A stretch of 29,875 nucleotides of DNA from a virus, in IMG/VR virus record IMGVR_UViG_3300044844_000566, positions 1 through 29,875 of that record; one strand, given 5' to 3'. Positions 14,373 to 20,102 of this stretch are shown here, in pieces. The position numbers were made by a program, and so were the translations under genes. The notes beneath the pieces are model-generated. The model searched no databases. It saw nothing but the letters and a program-made list of their open reading frames with translations, and was not told where the DNA came from. Numbering within the stretch: the first letter of the stretch is position 1; the number at the start of each line of letters is the position of its first letter.

Positions 14373-15363
14373 CGTAATCACCGAGATGGCCCGACGGCTC
14401 GCGCAGAAGCACCCAGACGCACCCGCGCAGACACTGGCCCGGCGGCTCGTCAAAGAGGCCAACGGAGCGATCACGCTGCACCAGGCTCGCATGAGGATGC
14501 AGCGCCAGTTTGGCGTTCACGGAGCGAAGCACAGAAAGTACGTCAAGCCAGCAGCACCTCGGGCACCAAGAAAGTCTGGCGAGATCCTGGCCATGCCCAA
14601 GTCGATGGCCGAGGCGTGGTCGCCGCATCGCATGAACGTCATCGGCAACGTCGGCATCATGTCCGACGTGCATGTGCCGTATCACTCAGAGATCGCAGTG
14701 GCTGCGGCCGTGGGATTCCTCAAAGACCAGGAGCTGTCGGCCCTGCTTCTAAACGGCGACATCGCAGACTTCTATGCGATCAGCCGCTACATGAAAGACC
14801 CGAAGCAGAGGGACTTCAAAGGCGAGCTCGAGGCCGTGAGGGACTTCCTCGCCTACCTGCGGCAAGAGTTCCCCGACATCCCGATCGTCTACAAGACGGG
14901 CAATCACGAGGAGCGGTGGCAGCACTGGCTGTGGCAACACGCCGCCGAGATCAGTGACGATCCACGCATGAGCCTTACGGCCTGGCTCGGATTCACGGAG
15001 CACAACATTGAGCTAGTCGAGGACAAGCGACCCGTGCTGCTCGGGAAGCTGCCCGTGCTCCACGGCCACGAGTTGCCCAGCGGCATGGCCGCGCCGGTCA
15101 ACGTGGCCCGTGGTGCGTTCATGAAGACGCTCTCGACGGTAATGGTTGGCCACTCGCACCGGACGAGCAATCACGCCGAATCTGATATGTGGCACAAGGA
15201 AACCGGCTGCTGGAGCACCGGCTGCCTGTGCGATCTGCGGCCCGAGTACGCCCGCATTAACAGGTGGAACTGGGGATTTGCCATGGTCGCCATACATAAG
15301 GGCGGTGCCTTCGATGTGCATAACTATCGCGTGATGCACGACGGCACAGTGAGAACGGCGTAA
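14362..15363 (+). CDS. Metallophosphoesterase (calcineurin-like)
   Basis: This 333-residue protein has the ordered metal-binding motifs of calcineurin-like phosphoesterases: SDVHVPYH (D-x-H), LLNGDIAD (GD), YKTGNHEERW (GNHE), LHGHE and VGHSHR (GHxH). The core starts near residue 95. The N-terminal 85 residues form a basic helical segment (MARRLAQKHPDAPAQTLARRL) that may bind DNA. Members hydrolyse phosphomono- or diesters, and some phage relatives act on nucleic acid. The substrate here is unknown. The start ATG 14362 follows GGAGGA. Confidence 0.85.
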   Translation: MAGDVITEMARRLAQKHPDAPAQTLARRLVKEANGAITLHQARMRMQRQFGVHGAKHRKYVKPAAPRAPRKSGEILAMPKSMAEAWSPHRMNVIGNVGIMSDVHVPYHSEIAVAAAVGFLKDQELSALLLNGDIADFYAISRYMKDPKQRDFKGELEAVRDFLAYLRQEFPDIPIVYKTGNHEERWQHWLWQHAAEISDDPRMSLTAWLGFTEHNIELVEDKRPVLLGKLPVLHGHELPSGMAAPVNVARGAFMKTLSTVMVGHSHRTSNHAESDMWHKETGCWSTGCLCDLRPEYARINRWNWGFAMVAIHKGGAFDVHNYRVMHDGTVRTA

Positions 15364-15378
15364 CCAGAAAGGGACTAC

Positions 15379-15741
15379 ATGACAGCGGCATACTGTGAAG
15401 GGCGATGCCTCGGCGACTCGCTCTTGGCGGAAGACGAGAGCCAAGCGATTAGCCTGCCGCGTGGCTCGAGCGAATGGCGAAGGCTGCACGACGAGCTGCT
15501 GGCGTTACACGTCGAAAAGACCGGCCAGTACGGTCACGAGGATTCAGCGTTCGCCAACGTGGAGGCGTCGGCCCTCTGTGCGGTTGAGCCTTGGCGGCGT
15601 TGCCTGTGCGATCTCTCGGACTGCGTTGTGCGCATGCAGCGGTTCGCCAACGGGCAGCCAGTGGACTACGAGAACGCGCTGAAGGACGCCGCCATGTGGG
15701 CCATGATCTGCCTCGTCATGCTGCGGAGGGAACGTGGCTGA
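15379..15741 (+). CDS. Phage protein similar to DUF6378-type / unknown helical protein
   Basis: This 120-residue protein starts at ATG 15379 after AAAGGGA. The segment 'LHDELLALHVEKTGQYGHEDSAFANVEASALCAVEPWRRCL' followed by an 'ALKDAAMWAMICLVMLRR' end resembles a widespread phage hypothetical protein with an 'HxEKxxxYG' motif and a helical C-terminus. That family has no firmly known function. It overlaps the following small gene by 8 nt. Confidence 0.65.
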   Translation: MTAAYCEGRCLGDSLLAEDESQAISLPRGSSEWRRLHDELLALHVEKTGQYGHEDSAFANVEASALCAVEPWRRCLCDLSDCVVRMQRFANGQPVDYENALKDAAMWAMICLVMLRRERG

Positions 15742-15916
15742 GCCGCTGTCCGACGCCTACCTGCAGCAATGCGAATGGGACGCCCGCAAGTTCTCGGGCT
15801 GCTGGGACCAGGGCACCTCGGGCACGCTGGCGGCCCACGTCATGCGGTTGCTGGCCGAGCTGAGCCGCACGAAGGGCGAGGTGGCGGTGGAGCGGGCACG
15901 GCGCGTCGATTCATGA
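15734..15916 (+). CDS. Small hypothetical protein
   Basis: This 60-residue helical protein starts at GTG 15734 within the end of the previous gene. Its sequence (QQCEWDARKFSGCWDQGTSG, then a Leu/Glu-rich helix) matches nothing known to me. It is the last plus-strand gene before the convergent integrase region. Confidence 0.5.
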   Translation: MAEPLSDAYLQQCEWDARKFSGCWDQGTSGTLAAHVMRLLAELSRTKGEVAVERARRVDS

Positions 15917-15931
15917 GCCGGGCGGCGGGTA

Positions 15932-15969
15932 GAGGCGGCGCAGGGTCTCCCTTTCCCCCGCGTCGCCTC
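15932..15969. other. Stem-loop between convergent genes
   Basis: Bases 15932-15940 can pair with 15961-15969 (9 bp, one G-T). The loop itself contains a short AGGG/CCCT pairing. It separates the plus-strand late genes from the minus-strand cysteine-rich gene. It lacks a clear T-tract on either strand, so a terminator role is possible but unproven. Confidence 0.35.
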
Positions 15970-15983
15970 CCCGCTTGCTCGGT

Positions 15984-16202
15984 TCAGTAACAAGTCGCCT
16001 GTGCCATAGTCTTCTTTTCGGGCTTCTTGCACGCGCCGCACGTCTTGCCACCACGGCAGTGCGAGCACTTCTCGCAACTCTTGCAGGCTAGGCACGGATC
16101 GGCACCGACACACTTGGCGACGGACTCGATGGCCGAAGGCAACGCCGAGCTGGCCACGGCCCCCAGGCCGGCGAGCATCACAAACGAACACAGTAGACGC
16201 AT
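15984..16202 (-). CDS. Small exported cysteine-rich protein
   Basis: This 72-residue minus-strand protein starts at ATG 16202, with AAAGGAG 5 nt upstream. Residues 1-22 look like a signal peptide (MRLLCSFVMLAGLGAVASS). The mature part has nine cysteines, mostly in a regular array: CLACKSCEKCSHC, then CGAC, i.e. C-x2-C repeated with one x5 gap. This suggests a metal-binding or disulphide-bonded protein outside the cytoplasm. It lies downstream of the integrase on the same strand, a usual place for lysogenic conversion genes. No family was recognised. Confidence 0.7.
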   Translation of the reverse strand: MRLLCSFVMLAGLGAVASSALPSAIESVAKCVGADPCLACKSCEKCSHCRGGKTCGACKKPEKKTMAQATCY

Positions 16203-16228
16203 TGCCACTCCTTTCAGGGTGATGGCCC

Positions 16229-16258
16229 ACAGTAAGGCCGGGACGCTCTAGGCTTCAA
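16229..16258 (-). promoter_or_regulatory. Weak candidate promoter for the cysteine-rich gene
   Basis: On the minus strand, TTGAAG (16258-16253) and TACTGT (16234-16229) are 18 nt apart and lie upstream of the ribosome-binding site of the cysteine-rich gene. The -10 match is poor, so this is tentative. If active, it would express the gene separately from the integrase. Confidence 0.3.
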
Positions 16259-16279
16259 GCGGAAGGCGTTTCCGACGGA

Positions 16280-17167
16280 TCATCCAAGGTCGAGCGGTGG
16301 CAGGAAATCCAGGGCCGAAGCCTCGCCCACGATCTTTGGATCGAGGTAGTGATCCCTGGTTGTCTTGCTGTCTTTGTGCGTCAGGAACTCCGTGGCATCC
16401 CCTCCGGCTGCCTTCAGGTAGGAGCCGGCCGCCTTGCGGATTGCATGGAAGCCCCTCGGCTTTACGCCGGCCGACCGGCAGATGTAGCGGATCCGCTGGT
16501 AGATGGAGTTTGCCGCCCTGTGGTCTATCCAAGGCCACACAAGATCGTCAGAGGCTCGACGCCCGGCTTGGAGCATCGACGCCAGCTGCGGCGTGATCGC
16601 CCGTGTAATCGTCCGCCCGAGCCCCTTGCGGTGCTCAGAGAGAAACGTGATCGTGCGGCGGGCTGTGTCCACCTGCTCCCACCGCGTCTCGAGGTGCGAC
16701 CCGATCCGCTCGCCCGTGTACCAGTTCGACATCAGAAGCGTGGTCCAGAACCACGGGGCGGGGCACGGGCCGATCAGCCCTGAACGCCGCCTGGCCTGCT
16801 GCACCATGCGGCTGATCTCTTCCACCGTGTAGGCAGACGGCGAGCGGTGGGGCACCTTGACGATGCCACGGGGCAGGTCTGGGAACACCTCCACAAGCCT
16901 CTTGCGGGCGGCAGCGTTCCACAGGCTGACCAGGTGGGCCTTGTCTTTGGCAACGCTGGCGGCGGCACAGATCCGCCCACGGTGCGGCGTGACGGCCCGC
17001 CACCGAAGGAACTTGCCGATGGTCAAATCGTCAAAATCAGCCAGTTCCGGCTCGCGCCCGAGAAAGTCCCGCAGCCGGTCGATAGAGTGTCCGAAGATCT
17101 CGACGGTGCGCGGCTTCAGGTTGTGGAGCACGGCGTAGCGGTCATTCAGGAAATCACGCAACAGCAT
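16280..17167 (-). CDS. int: Tyrosine recombinase / phage integrase
   Basis: This 295-residue enzyme should integrate the phage genome into the host chromosome. It has an N-terminal SAM-like core-binding domain (residues 1-105) and a C-terminal catalytic domain. The catalytic set is present: Arg154 in YTGERIGSHLE, Lys181 in HRKGLGRT, His241 and Arg244 in FHAIRKAAGS, His264 in THKDSKTT and nucleophile Tyr274 in RDHYLDP. It lies on the minus strand, divergent from the excisionase-like gene. The start is ATG 17167. An attachment site is expected nearby but could not be proven. Confidence 0.93.
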   Translation of the reverse strand: MLLRDFLNDRYAVLHNLKPRTVEIFGHSIDRLRDFLGREPELADFDDLTIGKFLRWRAVTPHRGRICAAASVAKDKAHLVSLWNAAARKRLVEVFPDLPRGIVKVPHRSPSAYTVEEISRMVQQARRRSGLIGPCPAPWFWTTLLMSNWYTGERIGSHLETRWEQVDTARRTITFLSEHRKGLGRTITRAITPQLASMLQAGRRASDDLVWPWIDHRAANSIYQRIRYICRSAGVKPRGFHAIRKAAGSYLKAAGGDATEFLTHKDSKTTRDHYLDPKIVGEASALDFLPPLDLG

Positions 17168-17188
17168 TTCAAATCCTCCCTTTTGAAT

Positions 17189-17235
17189 GCGGAGTGTAGC
17201 ATGGTGTACAAACGTACAACCACCATGCCCTCCGC
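17189..17235. promoter_or_regulatory. Imperfect inverted repeat between int and the xis-like gene
   Basis: GCATGGTG (17199-17206) and CACCATGC (17221-17228) form a perfect 8-bp inverted repeat. It is flanked by a second pair, GCGGAG (17189-17194) and CTCCGC (17230-17235). The centre contains GTAC-AAAC-GTAC. The location between divergent int and xis-like genes suggests an operator, an arm or core part of attP, or an excisionase site. Confidence 0.55.
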
Positions 17236-17293
17236 TGTTTGGTCTGTTCAGTATGGTACGGCGGGCTGCGCCGAGGCGGCAAATCCGGCCAGG

Positions 17294-17321
17294 TTGACCA
17301 ACTGACGGCTGCCGGTAGTAT
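17294..17321 (+). promoter_or_regulatory. Candidate promoter for the xis-like gene
   Basis: TTGACC (17294-17299) and TAGTAT (17316-17321) are separated by 16 nt. A copy of the operator-like motif lies in inverse orientation at 17307-17319, over the spacer and -10. Transcription would start close to ATG 17329. Confidence 0.5.
17307..17319 (-). promoter_or_regulatory. Operator-like motif, copy 1 (inverse)
   Basis: Read on the minus strand this is ACTACCGGCAGCC, identical at 11 of 13 positions to ACTACCGATAGCC found twice downstream. It overlaps the -10 region of the candidate xis promoter, where a bound protein would repress. Confidence 0.5.
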
Positions 17322-17337
17322 CTGAGGGATGGTCACG

Positions 17338-17598
17338 ATGAGCCCGCAAAAGATCGACGGCGGCGAATACCTCACGGTCTCCGAGGCCGTGGACGCGATC
17401 GGCTGCACCGAAGGCTGGGTCCGCATGCTGCTCCGCGAGGGAAAGCTGCGTGGCCGGCGGTTCGGCGAGCGTATTTGGCTGATCCCGGCCGACGCCTGCC
17501 GGGAAGCTCGAGACGCCTTGACCACCAGGGCCAACGCCAAACGGCACCTCGCCAAGCGTCCTGCCGCACAGCGGAAGAAGGCGAAGCGGAAGAAGTAG
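17338..17598 (+). CDS. Excisionase-like / helix-turn-helix DNA-binding protein
   Basis: This 86-residue protein carries a MerR/excisionase-type winged HTH: 'YLTVSEAVDAIGCTEGWVRMLLREGKLRGRRFGERIWLIP' (about residues 11-50), followed by a very basic tail ending RKKAKRKK. Such proteins bend DNA to direct excision or act as regulators. The position divergent from int supports an excisionase role. The start ATG 17338 is preferred because GAGGG lies about 10 nt upstream. A 9-bp-upstream ATG (17329) would suit a leaderless transcript from the candidate promoter. It could instead be the repressor. Confidence 0.75.
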   Translation: MSPQKIDGGEYLTVSEAVDAIGCTEGWVRMLLREGKLRGRRFGERIWLIPADACREARDALTTRANAKRHLAKRPAAQRKKAKRKK

Positions 17599-17622
17599 CG
17601 TTTTCCCCGCAGAAAACGCCCC

Positions 17623-17635
17623 AAAAAAATTCCGA
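17623..17635 (+). promoter_or_regulatory. A-rich upstream element, copy 1
   Basis: AAAAAAATTCCGA lies 9 nt before the -35 box at 17645. An identical 13-mer lies 9 nt before the -35 box at 18212. The shared sequence and exact spacing suggest an UP-element or an activator site. Confidence 0.55.
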
Positions 17636-17644
17636 TTTATCTCC

Positions 17645-17673
17645 TTGACGCCTAACTACCGATAGCCTACATT
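17645..17673 (+). promoter_or_regulatory. Strong candidate sigma70-type early promoter
   Basis: TTGACG (17645-17650) and TACATT (17668-17673) are separated by the ideal 17 nt. An A-rich element lies upstream. The operator-like motif ACTACCGATAGCC fills most of the spacer and abuts the -10. It is placed to drive the small gene at 17726 and the early genes beyond. Confidence 0.7.
17655..17667 (+). promoter_or_regulatory. Operator-like motif, copy 2
   Basis: ACTACCGATAGCC lies between the -35 and -10 of the early promoter. It contains the short inverted repeat CTA-CCGA-TAG. The downstream copy at 18124-18136 is identical, and the identity extends to CTAC if the extra heptamer there is skipped. 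Confidence 0.55.
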
Positions 17674-17725
17674 ACGGGCGTCGGGCACATGAGACCTGAC
17701 GCAACGCCAACCGGGAGACGAAACA

Positions 17726-17896
17726 ATGAACGCCCTGATCAGCAACGACCGCGTGGTGGCCATCGAGGTTCGCGGCGAGACTCGCTACTTCATCGCCATG
17801 GGCCGCCCTGGCTTTAATCTTCCGGCGAACAACCGGAAGGGCTACGCCACGGCCAAGGCTGCCGAGGCCGCCAGCCTCCGCTGCGAGCGGGCCTGA
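17726..17896 (+). CDS. Small early protein, unknown
   Basis: This is a 56-residue protein starting at ATG 17726 with GGGAGA 11 nt upstream, directly after the strong early promoter. Its first half looks like beta strands (RVVAIEVRGETRYFIAMG) and its C-terminus is Ala-rich helical (YATAKAAEAASLRCERA). No family was recognised. As the first gene behind the promoter it may be an early takeover protein. Confidence 0.6.
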   Translation: MNALISNDRVVAIEVRGETRYFIAMGRPGFNLPANNRKGYATAKAAEAASLRCERA

Positions 17897-17976
17897 GAAA
17901 ACACAAAGGTGGGGCCACCCGGCCAGCCGACAGCAGCGAAACGGGTGGCACTTCTTTCACCGTCACGGAGGACACA

Positions 17977-18120
17977 ATGCACAAACGATGGAACGCAGCC
18001 CTGCACGCCCTTCTCTGCGTCAGGCTTGGCCAGGAACTCGGCACCTCGAGCGAGCTGGCCCAGACGATCGCCCACGGCATCGACTTCGCCCTCGGCACGG
18101 TCGCACGATTTTTCTCTTGA
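17977..18120 (+). CDS. Small early protein, unknown
   Basis: This 47-residue gene starts at ATG 17977 after CACGGAGG. The product is a single amphipathic helical peptide (MHKRWNAALHALLCVRLGQE and a second helix ending ALGTVARFFS). It ends with a TGA that is part of the downstream TTGACG box. An 8-bp inverted repeat (17914-17921 with 17942-17949) precedes it. The function is unknown. Confidence 0.55.
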   Translation: MHKRWNAALHALLCVRLGQELGTSSELAQTIAHGIDFALGTVARFFS

Positions 18121-18149
18121 CGAACTACCGATAGCCGATAGCCTACCTA
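18117..18149 (+). promoter_or_regulatory. Promoter-like element with operator copy 3 and extra GATAGCC
   Basis: TTGACG (18117-18122) is followed by AACTACC-GATAGCC-GATAGCC-TACCTA. Compared with the early promoter at 17645, this has lost three bases and gained one heptamer. The distance to the TACCTA box is therefore 21 nt instead of 17, probably too long for an active promoter. It may serve as an operator rather than a promoter. Confidence 0.45.
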
Positions 18150-18189
18150 CCGCTACCGCCACTCGCAAAAGCCCGGCACCGTTGGTCCG

Positions 18190-18202
18190 AAAAAAATTCC
18201 GA
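18190..18202 (+). promoter_or_regulatory. A-rich upstream element, copy 2
   Basis: This is an exact second copy of AAAAAAATTCCGA, again 9 nt before a -35 box (TTGACT at 18212). It is likely part of the same promoter architecture as copy 1. Confidence 0.55.
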
Positions 18203-18211
18203 CTCGGTTGA

Positions 18212-18239
18212 TTGACTCACGACTGCACATGCGTATATT
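18212..18239 (+). promoter_or_regulatory. Candidate sigma70-type promoter for the replication module
   Basis: TTGACT (18212-18217) and TATATT (18234-18239) are 16 nt apart, with the A-rich element upstream. It is placed immediately before the ribosome-binding site and start of the gene at 18265. Confidence 0.7.
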
Positions 18240-18264
18240 CCCCACCCCAAAGGAGATTTCCCCC

Positions 18265-18519
18265 ATGCAAAGCCCCCACGAAAACGAGTACGCCGCCGCT
18301 GTCGCCGGCATGCAGGAAACCTACGGCAGCCCGCGACACGCTGACACCTACGCCGTTGGCGATCACATCACGTTTCGCATGCGTGGGTGGTCGGATCGCT
18401 CGTACGACGATGGCCGCGTCATCAACCACCACGACGGCCGGCTGATCGTGGAGACGGCCAGCGACATCGTGGAGCTCGACCCGAGGCCGTGGCCCACGGG
18501 GAACGTGCTGCCGTTCTGA
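18265..18519 (+). CDS. Small early protein with a possible SH3-like domain, unknown
   Basis: This 84-residue protein starts at ATG 18265 with AAAGGAG at 18249-18255, nine bases upstream. The upstream in-frame ATG 18230 would overlap the promoter's -10 region. The second half (YAVGDHITFRMRGWSDRSYDD, then GRVINHHDGRLIVET) looks like a small beta barrel. It is the first gene of the replication operon. Function unknown. Confidence 0.6.
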   Translation: MQSPHENEYAAAVAGMQETYGSPRHADTYAVGDHITFRMRGWSDRSYDDGRVINHHDGRLIVETASDIVELDPRPWPTGNVLPF

Positions 18520-18531
18520 GAGACACAGGAG

Positions 18532-18546
18532 CCCGGCGGAGCCGGG
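18532..18546 (+). other. Short GC-rich hairpin after the early gene
   Basis: CCCGGC (18532-18537) pairs with GCCGGG (18541-18546) around a GGA loop. Its right part belongs to the 12-bp direct repeat CGGAGCCGGGAT at 18537-18548 and 18584-18595. There is no T-tract, so it may attenuate transcription or affect mRNA stability rather than terminate. Confidence 0.35.
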
Positions 18547-18622
18547 ATGACCAAGGAAGGGACCGCCCCGGCAAGGCAGGACGCGGAGCCGGGATTTCAC
18601 ATCGCAACGAAAGGGACGCGAG

Positions 18623-19474
18623 ATGACCACGGAAATCAGCACAAGCACGGCACCAGCGAGAGGGTTGGCTCTCGCCTCATTCGAGGACGCATTCCGGTTC
18701 AGCAAGATGGTGGCGGCTAGCGAGTTCGCCCCGAAGGATTTCAGGGGCAAGCCTGAGTCCTGCATGCTCGCCATCCAGCACGGGAGCGAAGTGGGCCTAT
18801 CCCCTATGCAGTCGCTCCAGAGCATTGCCGTGATCAACGGCAGGCCGACCATCTGGGGCGACGCGGCCCTGGCCCTGGTGCAAAGCAGCCCGGTCTGCGA
18901 GTACGTCCGCGAGTTCACCGAGGGCGAAGGCGAAGCCCTGGTGGCCGTCTGCGAGGCGAAGCGTCGAGGCTACCCGCAGCCCACCGTGGTGCGGTTCTCG
19001 ATGGCAGACGCTAAGCGGGCCGGCCTGGCTGGCAAGTCTGGCCCGTGGTCGCAATACCCAGCCCGGATGCTGACGCTGCGAGCCAGGGGCTTCGCCCTGC
19101 GTAACGCCTTCGCCGATGCCCTGCGTGGGCTGATCACGGCCGAAGAGGCTCAGGACTACCCGACGCCAGAGCCGACGCCTGCCACGCAGCCCGAGGCTGT
19201 GTATGCGAAGCCTGCCGAGCATGCGAAGCCCGAGGACATGACCAAGGCCCGGCGAGCGATCGCCGCAGCCAAGGCCGTCGATCGTCTGCGGCAGATCCAC
19301 GCCACCGTCAGCGAGCGGCTCGACGCTGGCTTCTACACGCCGACGCAGGCCAGCGAACTGGTCGAGCTCATCGACACACGCATCGAGCTGCTGACGCCAC
19401 GCGGCGATGCCTACGAGGACAGCGGCACCGAGCACTTCGACGCACAGGAAATCGAAGCGGAGGCCCGCGCATGA
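18623..19474 (+). CDS. RecT-like single-strand annealing / recombination protein
   Basis: This 283-residue protein resembles phage proteins often grouped with RecT-type annealing proteins. Recognisable parts are 'ASFEDAFRFSKMVAASEFAPKDFRGKPESCMLAIQHGSEVGLSPMQSLQSIAVINGRPTIWGDAALALV' (residues 18-85) and 'RAGLAGKSGPWSQYPARMLTLRARGFALRNAFADALRGL' (133-171). These would promote strand annealing during recombination-dependent replication. The C-terminal third is helical and variable. The start ATG 18623 follows AAAGGGA. Nearby replication and RusA genes support the role. The family link is from memory of the pattern and is not certain. Confidence 0.65.
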   Translation: MTTEISTSTAPARGLALASFEDAFRFSKMVAASEFAPKDFRGKPESCMLAIQHGSEVGLSPMQSLQSIAVINGRPTIWGDAALALVQSSPVCEYVREFTEGEGEALVAVCEAKRRGYPQPTVVRFSMADAKRAGLAGKSGPWSQYPARMLTLRARGFALRNAFADALRGLITAEEAQDYPTPEPTPATQPEAVYAKPAEHAKPEDMTKARRAIAAAKAVDRLRQIHATVSERLDAGFYTPTQASELVELIDTRIELLTPRGDAYEDSGTEHFDAQEIEAEARA

Positions 19475-19728
19475 ACGACGAACCAGACGAGGACCGGATG
19501 CAGGCACAGCGGCGCGAGTGGAAGCGTCTTGATGACTTGGCCGCTGAGATCGCATCAGAGCGGGCGAATATGGAAACGGACCTTGGGAAGGTGCTCGAGC
19601 CCAAGATGCCGCCCAAGCCCGAGCTGGTGATCAAGCCTGGCTATCAGCACGCTCGTCGTGCCTACGAGCTCGGCATGGATGACGAGTACAGCAACGCAAT
19701 GAAAGCCCGCTACGGCGGGGAATGGTAG
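19471..19728 (+). CDS. Small hypothetical protein of the recombination module
   Basis: This 85-residue protein starts at ATG 19471, overlapping the previous stop (ATGA). It is charged and helical in the first half (MNDEPDEDRMQAQRREWKRL), with a C-terminal segment containing HARRAYELGMDDEYSNAM. No family was recognised. Coupled translation suggests it works with the RecT-like protein. Confidence 0.55.
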   Translation: MNDEPDEDRMQAQRREWKRLDDLAAEIASERANMETDLGKVLEPKMPPKPELVIKPGYQHARRAYELGMDDEYSNAMKARYGGEW

Positions 19729-19799
19729 CGCACACCACCCCGGCACAGCCCTTGCCGCAGCGTCACCTCCGCATGGGCAAATACACGGAAAGGATTCCT

Positions 19800-20102
19800 A
19801 TGTCCGACTACTTCGCCGAATCGCTCGACACGCTGCCGCTCTTCCGACGCACCGACCCGGTGACGAGCAAGGCCGCAGCTGCTGACGCGAAGACGTTCAG
19901 AGGCGAGCACCACGCGGCGATCCTCGAGGCGCTGAGCCAAGGCCCGGCCGGGGCCAGCGGGATTGCGGCACGGTGTGGCCTGCTCGCCCACCAGGTCAAC
20001 AAGCGGATACACGAGCTCGCCAAGTGCGGGCGGATTGCGGAGACGGGCAACATCGTCACCAGCGCCAGCGGGCGCGGCGAACGGGAATGGAGGGTGTCGT
20101 GA
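19800..20102 (+). CDS. Winged-helix DNA-binding protein
   Basis: This 100-residue protein starts at ATG 19800 (GGAAAGGA just upstream). It contains FRRTDPVTSKAAAADAKTFR followed by a winged-helix core, 'HAAILEALSQGPAGASGIAARCGLLAHQVNKRIHELAKCGRIAETGN'. This 'DPxTSxxAA plus wHTH' layout is common in phage early regions. It could be a transcription regulator of early genes. The stop overlaps the next start as GTGA. Confidence 0.65.
   Translation: MSDYFAESLDTLPLFRRTDPVTSKAAAADAKTFRGEHHAAILEALSQGPAGASGIAARCGLLAHQVNKRIHELAKCGRIAETGNIVTSASGRGEREWRVS

Noticed and set aside
17600-17630. GCGTTTTC/GAAAACGC hairpin after the xis-like gene as a terminator
   Set aside because: It is followed by an A-tract, not a T-tract, on the plus strand, and on the minus strand the T-tract precedes the stem. 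The A-tract is better explained as part of the early promoter.
18547-18720. Small open frame starting at ATG 18547
   Set aside because: It runs out of frame into the RecT-like gene, has a low-complexity charged product and no spaced ribosome-binding site.
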